Assembly (NCBI GenBank): GCA_944350495.1
Contig: CALVOZ010000001.1
Location: 1 to 64,000, forward strand
Direction of reading: 5' to 3'
DNA length: 64,000 nucleotides
DNA from: an uncultured Bacilli bacterium
Lineage (GTDB): Bacteria; Bacillota_I; Bacilli_A; RF39; UBA660
Shown here: positions 42,242-50,659 of the stretch, in pieces
Numbering within the stretch: position 1 is the stretch's first letter
Layout of the letters: the number at the start of each line of letters is the position of its first letter
Notes under the pieces: generated by a model
Told to the model about the DNA's origin: nothing
The model's input: only the letters and a program-made list of their open reading frames with translations
Database searches by the model: none
Position numbers and translations under genes: made by a program

Positions 42242-42318
42242 GTCTCAGTAGCTCAGCTGGATAGAGCATCGCCCTTCTAAGGCGAGTGTCAGGAGTTCGA
42301 ATCTCTTCTGAGACACCA
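42242..42318 (+). tRNA. tRNA-Arg (anticodon TCT)
   Basis: A 77-base tRNA with encoded CCA. Acceptor arms GTCTCAG and CTGAGAC pair fully; the D arm (GCTC...GAGC), the anticodon arm (TCGCC / GGCGA, loop CTTCTAA with TCT at 42276-42278) and the T arm (AGGAG TTCGAAT CTCTT-type) are all present. It reads AGA arginine codons, the main arginine codon in this AT-rich genome. It is followed by a good terminator. Confidence 0.95.
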
Positions 42319-42328
42319 TCTTATCAAT

Positions 42329-42352
42329 AAACGACTTTAAGTCGTTTTTTTA
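42329..42352 (+). terminator. Terminator after tRNA-Arg
   Basis: Stem AAACGACTT / AAGTCGTTT followed by seven T on the plus strand, ten bases past the CCA end. Confidence 0.85.
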
Positions 42353-42356
42353 TTCT

Positions 42357-42386
42357 AAAAAAAGAAAGGATTATTTTCCTTTCTTT
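42357..42386 (-). terminator. Terminator after serS
   Basis: Stem AAAGAAAGGA / TCCTTTCTTT followed by a T-run on the minus strand, overlapping the end of serS and facing the tRNA terminator. Confidence 0.85.
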
Positions 42387-43660
42387 TCTATTTTTTCTTT
42401 ACCACCCATATATGGCCTTAAAGCTACGGGAATGTTAATGCTTCCATCGGCATTAATATTGTTTTCTAAAAAGGCAATTAATCCTCTTGGCGTTGCTAAT
42501 ACCGTATTATTTAATGTATGTAAATAATAAGTACCATTTTCTCCTTTTGCTCTAATTCCTAAACGTCTAGCTTGAGCATCCCCTAAAGTAGAACAACTTC
42601 CAACTTCAAAATATTTTTGTTGACGTGGGCTCCAAGCTTCAACATCACAAGATTTAACTTTTAAATCAGCTAAATCGCCGCTGCAACACTCTAATGTTCT
42701 AACTGGAATATCTAGACTTCTAAAAAAATCAACAGTATATCTCCACATTTTATTATACCAGTCCATAGAATCCTCAGGCTCACAAATAACTACCATTTCT
42801 TGTTTTTCAAATTGATGAACACGATATACACCACGTTCCTCAATACCGTGAGCACCTACTTCTTTTCTAAAACAAGGAGAATAACTTGTTAATGTATATG
42901 GTAAATTTTCTTTCTTTAATACTTGATCTTTAAATTTACCAATCATTGAATGTTCAGAAGTACCAATTAAGAATAAATCTTCACCTTCAATTTTATACAT
43001 CATAGCATCCATCTCTTCAAAACTCATAACACCAGTAACTACATCACTTCTAATCATAAATGGTGGAATACAATAAGTAAATCCACGGTCAATCATGAAA
43101 TCTCGAGCGTAGCTTAACATTGCTGAATGAATACGAGCAATATCTCCCATTAAATAGTAGAACCCATTACCACTAGTTCGTCCTGAAGCATCTTTATCAA
43201 TACCATTTAATGCTTCCATAATATCAGCATGATATGGAATTTCAAAGTCAGGCACTACTGGCTCACCAAATTTTTCATTCTCAACATTTTCAGAATCATC
43301 TTTGCCAATTGGTACACTATCATCAATAATGTTTGGAATTGTCATCATTTTTTTCTTAATATCCAGAGCTAAATCCTCTTCTAAAGCACTTAACTCTTCA
43401 ATTCTTTTACCATAATTTGCAATTTCTTCTTTAACTGTATTTGCCTCATCTTTTTTACCTTCACGCATCAAGTTTCCAATTAAAGCACTTTTAGCATTTT
43501 TCTCAGCTCTTAAATTATCTCCTTCTTGTTTTGTTTCACGATATTTAATATCCAATTCATAAATTTCATCAACAGTTAATAATTTATGATCTTGAAATTT
43601 TTTCTTTATATTTTCTTTAACTAAATCTCTATTTTCCCTAATTAATTTTATATCTATCAT
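42371..43660 (-). CDS. serS: Seryl-tRNA synthetase
   Basis: A 429-residue class II synthetase that loads serine on tRNA-Ser. The N-terminal coiled-coil arm that grips the long variable arm spans about residues 30-105. The catalytic core has motif 2 in SPCFRKEVGAHG, the VHQFEKQEM signature and motif 3 GLIAFLENN with GTYYLHTLNNT before it. The length is normal. Its ATG overlaps the stop of the upstream HD gene (TAATG), with AAAGGAG before it. A serine T-box controls the operon. Confidence 0.97.
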   Translation of the reverse strand: MIDIKLIRENRDLVKENIKKKFQDHKLLTVDEIYELDIKYRETKQEGDNLRAEKNAKSALIGNLMREGKKDEANTVKEEIANYGKRIEELSALEEDLALDIKKKMMTIPNIIDDSVPIGKDDSENVENEKFGEPVVPDFEIPYHADIMEALNGIDKDASGRTSGNGFYYLMGDIARIHSAMLSYARDFMIDRGFTYCIPPFMIRSDVVTGVMSFEEMDAMMYKIEGEDLFLIGTSEHSMIGKFKDQVLKKENLPYTLTSYSPCFRKEVGAHGIEERGVYRVHQFEKQEMVVICEPEDSMDWYNKMWRYTVDFFRSLDIPVRTLECCSGDLADLKVKSCDVEAWSPRQQKYFEVGSCSTLGDAQARRLGIRAKGENGTYYLHTLNNTVLATPRGLIAFLENNINADGSINIPVALRPYMGGKEKIEKKGK

Positions 43661-44157
43661 TAATCCATCTCCTTTAATCTATTTAAAATCTTCTCACGTG
43701 TTGGAATGTATCTTTTCTCCACTCTTTGATAATCTTTAACAGTTGGTTTTTTAATTCTTGTTAAATCTATGTTATTTTCTAAATCAGCAGCTTTTACATT
43801 AAGAGCCTCGCGCGATGCATTATTTAAAATAGTAGCAATGTAATCTTCATACGATGTAGGTTTTACTCTTGTAAGTACTAAAACATCATCAACTATTTTT
43901 TTAGGAAAACCTATCTCTAATAAATCAATACTCGAGACATCTTTATCTTCAATTGTATCATGTAATAAGGCAATAACTTTCTCTTCATATGTTGAAACAT
44001 GCTTATATACATATGCTAGATGAAGCATATAAGGCAAACCTCCTTTATCTACATCATTTTCAAATAAAGTAGTAGCAATTTCTAAGGCTTTAAATAATAA
44101 ATTATCACTATCTTTTATTGCTTGATACTTATTTTCATCAAAATAATTTTTTAACAT
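43660..44157 (-). CDS. HD-domain phosphohydrolase, SpoT/Mesh1-like
   Basis: A 165-residue stand-alone HD protein. The metal-binding pattern is seen in GLPYMLHLAYVYKH, VIALLHDTIEDKDV (HD-x3-ED) and the downstream VKAADLENNIDLTRI. This is the layout of the (p)ppGpp hydrolase domain of RelA/SpoT proteins; stand-alone members include Mesh1-type alarmone or NADPH phosphatases, but many have unknown substrates. No synthetase domain is present. TAGGAGAG precedes the ATG. It is the first gene after the serine T-box and is coupled to serS, so its expression should rise when tRNA-Ser is uncharged. Confidence 0.8.
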   Translation of the reverse strand: MLKNYFDENKYQAIKDSDNLLFKALEIATTLFENDVDKGGLPYMLHLAYVYKHVSTYEEKVIALLHDTIEDKDVSSIDLLEIGFPKKIVDDVLVLTRVKPTSYEDYIATILNNASREALNVKAADLENNIDLTRIKKPTVKDYQRVEKRYIPTREKILNRLKEMD

Positions 44158-44276
44158 AATATCTCTCCTATTTAAATTTCAACAATCATTTATTCTAATA
44201 TCATATTTTTTTTATTATATCATATCCAATATACTCTTCAACACTATTACTGAATTTTATTGATTTATTAAACTAA

Positions 44277-44461
44277 TAAAAAAAGACTAAAACAAGGAGC
44301 ACAATAGTGCGGTACCATCCTCTTTTAGTCTTAATTATGATAACGGCTTTCACCGGAAATGTTTGCATTTCACTTAGAAGTAGATTCGCAAATATATTGT
44401 CCTTGTTTGCACCAACCACAAGTTCTCTATACACAATATTAATATTTGTTACTAGTCTTCG
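44277..44461 (-). promoter_or_regulatory. Serine T-box riboswitch
   Basis: A T-box leader that senses uncharged tRNA-Ser. On the minus strand: stem I begins GAAGACTAG with the AGTA turn, AGAGAACTTGTGG and GGTTGGTGCAAACA form the distal part, and the specifier loop reads GAA-TCT-AC (specifier TCT, a serine codon, at 44382-44384). The T-box proper is GGATGGTACCGC (44309-44320). The terminator stem AAGACTAAAA... / ...TTTTAGTCTT ends in seven T at 44278-44284. It precedes the HD-serS operon by about 120 bases and starts right at the stop of the cation efflux gene. Confidence 0.95.
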
Positions 44462-45370
44462 TCATTGATTTATTGATTGTATTTTAACCTTTTTTTTCTT
44501 ATTTGTCAACTGTTGATTAGGTTCCATATGAATATTGATATGTTCAACTCGTTCATCAAATTTTTTAATATTATCTTCAATATCATCTACTATCTTATGA
44601 GCGTCTCTTAAAGTAATGTCTCCATTCATAATTATTATTAAATCTAAAGTTACTATATGTCCAAACTTTAAAATTATCATCGAACGAATAGAAAAAACAT
44701 CGTCATTATCTAATATAATCTTTTTCAAACTGGCTAAATATTCTTTGTTATTTTCTTGTTTACCTAAGATTACACTAATATTTTCTTTAACGACATTAAA
44801 GCCTGTAAAGACTATGAATAAACCGATAATTATTGAAGCAATGATATCAGAATATTTTAAAATTTCAACTTTATCACTAAATTGAATTAAAATAGAAGCA
44901 AAAAGGACAAAGAAAGAACTAATAACATCGGTTCTACTTTCTTCACCACTGGCTATCAAAATATTATTTTGATTATCCCTGCCTCTTTTAATAATAAAAC
45001 TTGATAATAAATATTTAATGACAATTGTCATTAGTGAGACAATTATAACTACTTTGCTAGGTATTACTATTTCATTATTAAATGCTTTAACAATTACACC
45101 AATACCAACAAAAAAAACAATGGTTCCAATAATAATACTTGTCAAGTATTCTATTTTGCCATGTCCAAAAGGATGTTCTTTATCAGCTGGTTTTCGTGCT
45201 AAATAATTACCTAAAATGGCAAAGAAATCAGTTGATAAGTCACTGAAAGAGTGAATCCCATCAGCTATTAAGGCGCTGGACTTAGCTACTAATCCTACTA
45301 ATATTTTAGTTACAGCTAAAAAGATATTAGTGATAACACTAATAATCATTGTTTTTGTTACATAATTCAT
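44462..45370 (-). CDS. Cation diffusion facilitator family transporter
   Basis: A 302-residue CDF transporter that exports divalent metals (Zn, Fe, Mn, Cd) in exchange for protons. Six membrane segments fill residues 1-200. The metal site in segment 2 is LIADGIHSFSDLSTDFFAILG (H-x3-D), and the segment-5 partner is ESRTDVISSFFVL. The cytoplasmic C-terminal dimer domain ends with HINIHMEPN. The motif set fits the Mn/Fe/Zn branch; the exact metal is not decidable. The promoter of the downstream T-box lies inside the last codons of this gene. Confidence 0.93.
   Translation of the reverse strand: MNYVTKTMIISVITNIFLAVTKILVGLVAKSSALIADGIHSFSDLSTDFFAILGNYLARKPADKEHPFGHGKIEYLTSIIIGTIVFFVGIGVIVKAFNNEIVIPSKVVIIVSLMTIVIKYLLSSFIIKRGRDNQNNILIASGEESRTDVISSFFVLFASILIQFSDKVEILKYSDIIASIIIGLFIVFTGFNVVKENISVILGKQENNKEYLASLKKIILDNDDVFSIRSMIILKFGHIVTLDLIIIMNGDITLRDAHKIVDDIEDNIKKFDERVEHINIHMEPNQQLTNKKKKVKIQSINQ
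44481..44509 (-). promoter_or_regulatory. Promoter of the serine T-box operon, inside the efflux gene
   Basis: A perfect TTGACA (44504-44509), a 17-base spacer and TAAAAT (44481-44486) on the minus strand. It lies within the 3' coding end of the cation efflux gene, about 20 bases before stem I of the T-box. Confidence 0.8.
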
Positions 45371-45381
45371 TTTCTCATTTC

Positions 45382-46464
45382 CTATCTTTTTGAATAATGT
45401 ACAACAGTTTCATCATCTGAGGCTTTGGCTTTCGCTCCTTCATCATCCTGACCATATGAAGCTGCTGTTATAAACTTGAATAAAGTTACTTTATCAACAT
45501 TGCGAGCAATTTGATTTAACGTATTATAATTAACACAATCTGTTATGCCATCACTAAATAAAAATATATCTGTATAATTAGAATTCTTAATAACATTAAG
45601 ATGAGGTCTAACACTAATATTACCCATATATTGTGTAATAAAATTATTTCCAGGCATAACTCGTATCATATCCTGTTCCATTGGTGTTGGCGGACGAGTA
45701 TTAGTTACAAGTGGTGAATCATCAATACTAATTATATTTAAATTTCCATCCATCAAAGCACCAATCCGTGAATCACCAACATTAGCAATAATTGTATCCG
45801 TACTATTAATAAGCGCTAAAGCTAAAGTAGAACCACTATTAAGACCCCTTTTAATAGCAAATTCACGATGCATTACATCATTAATATGTCTAATAATTGT
45901 AGATAAATTTTCATAGACAAATTTAGTGTTATTTAGATTAGCAATTTTTTCATTTAAAAACCAATTTTTTAATTGATTAACAAGAAATTTAGATGCTAAA
46001 TTTCCAAAATCATGACCACCCATTCCATCAGCAACTACTAATAATTTAAGATTAGGGTTATTAGGATGAGATATTCCCAAGTAAGAATCTTCATTAACTA
46101 TATGCGTTCTTCCTGTTACCGAAAAAACTTGAATTTTTTGTTGTTCATACGGAGTAGAATGACTAATTACTAACTTACCATCGGAAAATTTAAATTTTTT
46201 AGTATATCTTTCTAAACCCGGTAAACAATATAATTTTAAATCAGTTGTTTGGACATATCCTGAAACAATCCTTTTAATAGGAAGATAGTGGCATATATTT
46301 TTCTCATCTTCAAATACTAATAAAGGTTGAATATTATCGCATCGTAAAAAACCGTTTTGATCAAACATAGCATTTAAAAATCTTCTCAAAAAGAACATTG
46401 GTAATATTTGTGTTTTTTTTAATTTCTCATTAAATGCCGCTATTTGCCAATCTTTTATTTTCAT
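45382..46464 (-). CDS. PP2C-type serine/threonine phosphatase with an N-terminal extension
   Basis: A 360-residue protein. Residues 1-115 are an unfamiliar N-terminal region. From about 116 onwards it is a PP2C phosphatase with all metal motifs: VNEDSYLG, VVADGMGGHDFGNLAS, GSTLALALI, NVGDSRIG, IFLFSDGITDCV and DDETVV. It removes phosphate from Ser/Thr in proteins, using two Mn/Mg ions. In Bacillota such enzymes usually pair with a PrkC-type kinase gene, which is not present in this window. The ATG follows AAGGTGAT; polA lies 9 bases upstream, so polA and this gene are co-transcribed. Confidence 0.9.
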   Translation of the reverse strand: MKIKDWQIAAFNEKLKKTQILPMFFLRRFLNAMFDQNGFLRCDNIQPLLVFEDEKNICHYLPIKRIVSGYVQTTDLKLYCLPGLERYTKKFKFSDGKLVISHSTPYEQQKIQVFSVTGRTHIVNEDSYLGISHPNNPNLKLLVVADGMGGHDFGNLASKFLVNQLKNWFLNEKIANLNNTKFVYENLSTIIRHINDVMHREFAIKRGLNSGSTLALALINSTDTIIANVGDSRIGALMDGNLNIISIDDSPLVTNTRPPTPMEQDMIRVMPGNNFITQYMGNISVRPHLNVIKNSNYTDIFLFSDGITDCVNYNTLNQIARNVDKVTLFKFITAASYGQDDEGAKAKASDDETVVHYSKR

Positions 46465-46473
46465 ATTATCACC

Positions 46474-49053
46474 TTACTTAGCTTGATACCAATCGTCACC
46501 ATATTCTATTTCTACTCCTAATGGAACTTTTAATTGGTATGTATTTTCCATTATATCACGAATTAATTTTATTAACTCGTCTAATTCATCTTTTGGACAG
46601 TCAAACACTAATTCATCATGGACTTGAACAATCATCTTTGCACCCATGTTTTTCTTTTTTAATTCATTTGCAATTTCAATCATTGCTTTTTTTATTATAT
46701 CAGCACTAGTTCCTTGAATTGGCGTATTAAGAGCAATACGCTCACCACCACTTCTGATCATATAATTTTTATTAGTTAATTCTGGAATTGTCCGTTTTCG
46801 ATTAAATAAAGTACGTACATAACCATCATTATGAGCTTTTTTTATTGTTTCATCCATGTAATTTTTAACACCAGGATATGTATTTAAATAATTTTCAATA
46901 AATTGAGTAGCTTCTTTAGGCGATACTCCAATTTGTTCGGATAAACCATATCCACTGATACCATAAATTATTCCAAAGTTAACAGCTTTCGCATTTCTTC
47001 GCATATCCTTAGTTACTTCTTGTGGTTCAACCCCAAAAATATCACTAGCGGTCTTGGTATGAATATCAATACCACTTTTAAATGCTTCTATTAAAGACTC
47101 TATATTAGCTATATGTGACAATAATCGTAATTCAATTTGTGAATAATCACTACTTACAATTACAGAATTCTTACTTGGAACAAAAGCTTTTCTAATCAAA
47201 CGACCATATTCATGACGAATTGGAATATTTTGTAAATTTGGTTCAATAGAAGACAATCTTCCTGTACGTGTTAAAGTTTGCGTATAAATCGTATGAATTT
47301 TACCATCATCATTAATTGAATCTATTAATCCCTCAATATATGTACTATAAAGTTTAGTCAACATTCGATACTCTAAAATTAATTCAATTATTGGATGTTT
47401 ACCTTTTAGTTTTTCTAAAACATCAACAGCAGTAGAATATCCATTCTTTCCTTTTTTGCCATGAGGTAAACCTAATTTTTCAAATAAGATATCACCTAAT
47501 TGAATTGGTGAAGAAATGTTGAATTCAACACCAGCATAATTATAAATATCTTTACTAGTCAATTCAATTTTTATTTTAATTTCTTCGCCCATTTCTTTTA
47601 GTTTTTTCTTATCGACATTTATACCATCATATTCCATATCAGCTAAAACACTAGACAATGGCATCTCTATATTAATAAATAAGTCATATAATTCGTCTGC
47701 TTTTAATTTACTAATTAATTCTTCTTTAGTAGACTCAATAAACTTAGCCTTTAAAGTACTGGCACTAGCGATATTATCAAGACTCAATTCTTCTTTTTTT
47801 GGATACAAATTTTCCCTAAATGGAATATCATAACCAAATTCATTAGCTAAATAAGCAATATCCTCTTTTAAATTATATTCTAATAAATAAGCTGCAATCA
47901 TTGTATCATATACGATATTATCAATATAAATATTATGCCATTTTAAAGAATTAATTGTCTTTTTTGCATCATAAGTATTTTTCTTAGCTTTAAGTAAAAA
48001 AATTGGATTAGATTTTAAAACCTCATATGGTAAATAAAACAATCCTTTATCACAACTTACTCCCATACCTATTATATTAGTATTATGATAATATGTGTTA
48101 TCACACTCTAAAAATATTGAACACTCCTTAACTTCATTTAAAATACTAGCATCACTTAAGATAGTATAGTCTTCCTTTTTAGTTTCTTTACTTACTTTGA
48201 CCTTCTTTAAAAAAGAAAAAAAATCCAAACTTTCATATAATTTATTTAATGCTTCATAATCTGGTCCACGATAAATAATATCATCCAAATTTATATCAAT
48301 CGGAGTATCACGACATATAGTAGCTATTTCATAACTCATATAAGCTGAATCTTTATTATTGATTAATTTTTCTTTTAAAGCTCCTTTAATAGAATCTATA
48401 TGATTATAAATACCATCTAAAGTTTCATACTCTTGAAGTAATTTTAAAGCAGTCTTTTCACCTACCCCTTTAACTCCTGGAATATTATCTGAAGGATCAC
48501 CCATTAAAGCTTTTAGATCAACCATTCTAATTGGTTCAATTCCATAATCAGCTTTAAATGATTCCGGATTATATCTAATGTAATCTTTTTGTTTTAATAA
48601 CTTTATATCTACTTGATCAGATAACAACTGTAATAAATCTTTATCACTACTAATAATTGTTCCAATATAATTACTATCTTCGTCACAAAATTTAGCAAAT
48701 GTTCCAATAATATCATCTGCTTCGTAATTATCTATTTCATAATATTTAATTCCCATATATCCTAACATTTCTTTAGCAATTGGAAATTGTAGTTTTAATT
48801 CATCTGGTGTTTCAATTCTACCACCTTTATAAAAGTCGTATTTATCGTGTCTAAATGTTTTACCCTTATCGAAGGCAACTAAAATTCTAGTTGGCTTTTC
48901 TTCATCAATAATTTTATTCATCATATTAGTAAATCCAAATAAAGCATTTGTAGGGAATCCCTTACTATTTTTCATAAAATTACCATTATAAGCCGTTGCA
49001 TAATAACTTCTAAACAATAAATTGTTTCCATCTACTAAAATTATTTTTTCCAT
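46474..49053 (-). CDS. polA: DNA polymerase I
   Basis: An 859-residue Pol I, which removes RNA primers and fills gaps. The 5'-nuclease (1-290) shows ILVDGNNLLFRSYYA, YEADDIIGT and DNIPGVKGVGEKTALKLL. The middle 3'-5' exonuclease-like domain has lost the usual D-E-D-D residues, so no proofreading is expected, as in most Gram-positive Pol I enzymes. The polymerase domain has SSDYSQIELRLLSHIA (motif A), RRNAKAVNFGIIYGISGYGL (motif B) and VQVHDELVFD (motif C). ATG 49053 follows GGAGGTATAT; an upstream TTG overlaps that site. Confidence 0.97.
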   Translation of the reverse strand: MEKIILVDGNNLLFRSYYATAYNGNFMKNSKGFPTNALFGFTNMMNKIIDEEKPTRILVAFDKGKTFRHDKYDFYKGGRIETPDELKLQFPIAKEMLGYMGIKYYEIDNYEADDIIGTFAKFCDEDSNYIGTIISSDKDLLQLLSDQVDIKLLKQKDYIRYNPESFKADYGIEPIRMVDLKALMGDPSDNIPGVKGVGEKTALKLLQEYETLDGIYNHIDSIKGALKEKLINNKDSAYMSYEIATICRDTPIDINLDDIIYRGPDYEALNKLYESLDFFSFLKKVKVSKETKKEDYTILSDASILNEVKECSIFLECDNTYYHNTNIIGMGVSCDKGLFYLPYEVLKSNPIFLLKAKKNTYDAKKTINSLKWHNIYIDNIVYDTMIAAYLLEYNLKEDIAYLANEFGYDIPFRENLYPKKEELSLDNIASASTLKAKFIESTKEELISKLKADELYDLFINIEMPLSSVLADMEYDGINVDKKKLKEMGEEIKIKIELTSKDIYNYAGVEFNISSPIQLGDILFEKLGLPHGKKGKNGYSTAVDVLEKLKGKHPIIELILEYRMLTKLYSTYIEGLIDSINDDGKIHTIYTQTLTRTGRLSSIEPNLQNIPIRHEYGRLIRKAFVPSKNSVIVSSDYSQIELRLLSHIANIESLIEAFKSGIDIHTKTASDIFGVEPQEVTKDMRRNAKAVNFGIIYGISGYGLSEQIGVSPKEATQFIENYLNTYPGVKNYMDETIKKAHNDGYVRTLFNRKRTIPELTNKNYMIRSGGERIALNTPIQGTSADIIKKAMIEIANELKKKNMGAKMIVQVHDELVFDCPKDELDELIKLIRDIMENTYQLKVPLGVEIEYGDDWYQAK

Positions 49054-49098
49054 ATATACCTCCAATAATTACGTAATAATTATATCATATATATATAA

Positions 49099-49126
49099 TA
49101 AAAACCACCAATGAAACTTAGTGGTT
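49099..49126 (-). terminator. Terminator after the collagen-like/beta-helix gene
   Basis: Stem AACCACTAA / TTGGTGGTT followed by TTT on the minus strand, about 25 bases past the stop at 49154. Confidence 0.7.
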
Positions 49127-49153
49127 ATACTGTTATCCTTAATAATCTCATCG

Positions 49154-49963
49154 CTAATCACTTATAGTAGCTCTACTGTTGCTAGCTTCTAAAGACGAAA
49201 GAGGATCATATGGCGCGCCTGTTTTTGTTCCAGATAAAAGAGCAATATCTACCGCATTTTGAGGTATTCCCCAAGAATTTCTAGAAAATAAGAACACCGC
49301 TTGATCGACAACATATCCTCTAGTATTGAAGACGACATTATCCATTATTATGCCTGTAGAATTGGGATTTAAATAAGCCGGTTGTCTCAATGAATAAAAA
49401 ATATTATTTCTTGCTAACAAATTAGTTGCTCCAACTTGTGTAACAAAGCCCCTATTTACTACCCAAGTTGAAGAATCTCCTTGTTGTTCTGGTCCATAAA
49501 TTTGATTATCTAAAATTTGATCATTATCCCCACCAATTTGAATAAACTCAACTGGATATGGATTATCACTAGTCATATCAAACCCTTTAATTGTAACATT
49601 ATCAGCACTAACCAAAAATGGTATAATTGAATTTTGCAATAAAATCTTTGTTCCAGCATAACCTTTTAAGGTTAATCCAGATATATTTAAATTTATTTGA
49701 TTACTAATTTGGCATATTCCAGGTAAAACATTTATCGTACTATTAGGTTTAGCAACTGCTAACGCTTCAACAATTGTTTGAAAAGGATCATTTTGACTTC
49801 CATCACCACCAGATTGAGCTGATGATTGAACATATAAATTATATGGATTAGCTTCAACACTTCCAGTTGCACCTGTTGGACCTGTTGGACTTGGAAGAGG
49901 GAAAAATCCCATAAATGGAGCACAAAAGTTCACACCACACTCTTTTTTATTACCGTGATACAT
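49154..49963 (-). CDS. Surface protein with short collagen-like repeat and beta-helix domain
   Basis: A 269-residue protein. The N-terminus (MYHGNKKECGVNFCAPFMGF, no signal peptide) leads to a short collagen-like G-P-T-G-P-T-G-A-T-G stretch near residues 27-36. A right-handed parallel beta-helix-like domain follows, with repeated N/D-rich turns: LTLKGYAGTKILLQ, VTIKGFDMTSDN, ILDNQIYGP and LLARNNIFYS. Short collagen repeats on proteins without signal peptide are typical of exosporium filaments such as BclA, so a spore-surface location is possible. I chose ATG 49963 because GGAGGTTTT precedes it. It precedes polA's neighbourhood but has its own terminator. Confidence 0.7.
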   Translation of the reverse strand: MYHGNKKECGVNFCAPFMGFFPLPSPTGPTGATGSVEANPYNLYVQSSAQSGGDGSQNDPFQTIVEALAVAKPNSTINVLPGICQISNQINLNISGLTLKGYAGTKILLQNSIIPFLVSADNVTIKGFDMTSDNPYPVEFIQIGGDNDQILDNQIYGPEQQGDSSTWVVNRGFVTQVGATNLLARNNIFYSLRQPAYLNPNSTGIIMDNVVFNTRGYVVDQAVFLFSRNSWGIPQNAVDIALLSGTKTGAPYDPLSSLEASNSRATISD

Positions 49964-50079
49964 AAAACCTCCATTATATTTCTTTACAGTGTATGCTAAC
50001 AGCAATACTATAGTTACATTCAAAACTTAATTAGTTGATTTGTGAAAAAATTTTTCAAATATTTTATGATATAATAAAG

Positions 50080-50615
50080 ATGATTAATATAGAAAAAATA
50101 GCAAATAAATGCAAACTAGACAAAATTATCAAAATAAAAACTTTAACAAGTAGTCAAAATAATGTTTATAAAGTTACAACTGATAAAAATACTTATGTTA
50201 TTAAAGAATATTCTAAAGATGCTATTAGATAAAGAATTAAATATTATTATTCAAAAAACATATAATAACTAATATTTTATGTTGTTTAATAAAAATTATT
50301 TTCTTATCTATAACTACTATTATCAAAAAAAATAAATTATTGAAAATTAAAAATTGAAAACATTAAACGATTAGCTTACACTTAAACTAAAATTTATAAA
50401 TTAAATATAAAAACTAAAAAAAGAATTTGTGTATCAGCCACAATGATTATAAATTATTAAATATTTTATGGAAAATAATAAGCCAATTTTATTAGATTTT
50501 GATGCTACAGGAGTAGCTAATTAACCCTGATGTCTATGAGAAAGTTCTTTTACTTTTTTACACTATGATAATTATGTTAATTATGACTTTTATAAAGATG
50601 TATTAAACAAATAAA
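50080..50615 (+). pseudogene. Decayed aminoglycoside/choline-kinase-type phosphotransferase
   Basis: The first 50 codons are intact (MINIEKIANKCKLDKIIKIK, then SQNNVYKVTTDKNTYVIKEY) and match the N-terminal lobe of APH/choline kinase proteins (N-x-V-Y-K-V...Y-V-I-K-E-Y). The frame then stops at TAA 50230. Further on, the plus strand has ENNKPILLDFDATGVAN (the D-F-D metal motif) and, after a frameshift, NYDFYKDVLNK as a C-terminal end. The catalytic H-x-D loop cannot be found in one frame. The gap between genes is therefore a dead gene, oriented opposite to its neighbours, with an extended -10 (TGATATAAT) still present just before the ATG. Confidence 0.75.
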
Positions 50616-50630
50616 AAGTTAACTTATAAA

Positions 50631-50655
50631 CAAAAAGAAGCAAAGCTTCTTTTAT
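50631..50655 (-). terminator. Terminator of the NrtR-phosphatase-ATPase operon
   Basis: Stem AAAAGAAGC / GCTTCTTTT with a three-base loop, followed by TTG and T-rich sequence on the minus strand, just past the stop at 50660. Confidence 0.8.
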
Positions 50656-50659
50656 TTTT

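Noticed and set aside
44200-44250. Second promoter between the T-box and the HD gene
   Set aside because: A TTGAAG and a GATAAT-like box are present but only 14 bases apart; spacing is too short to be convincing.
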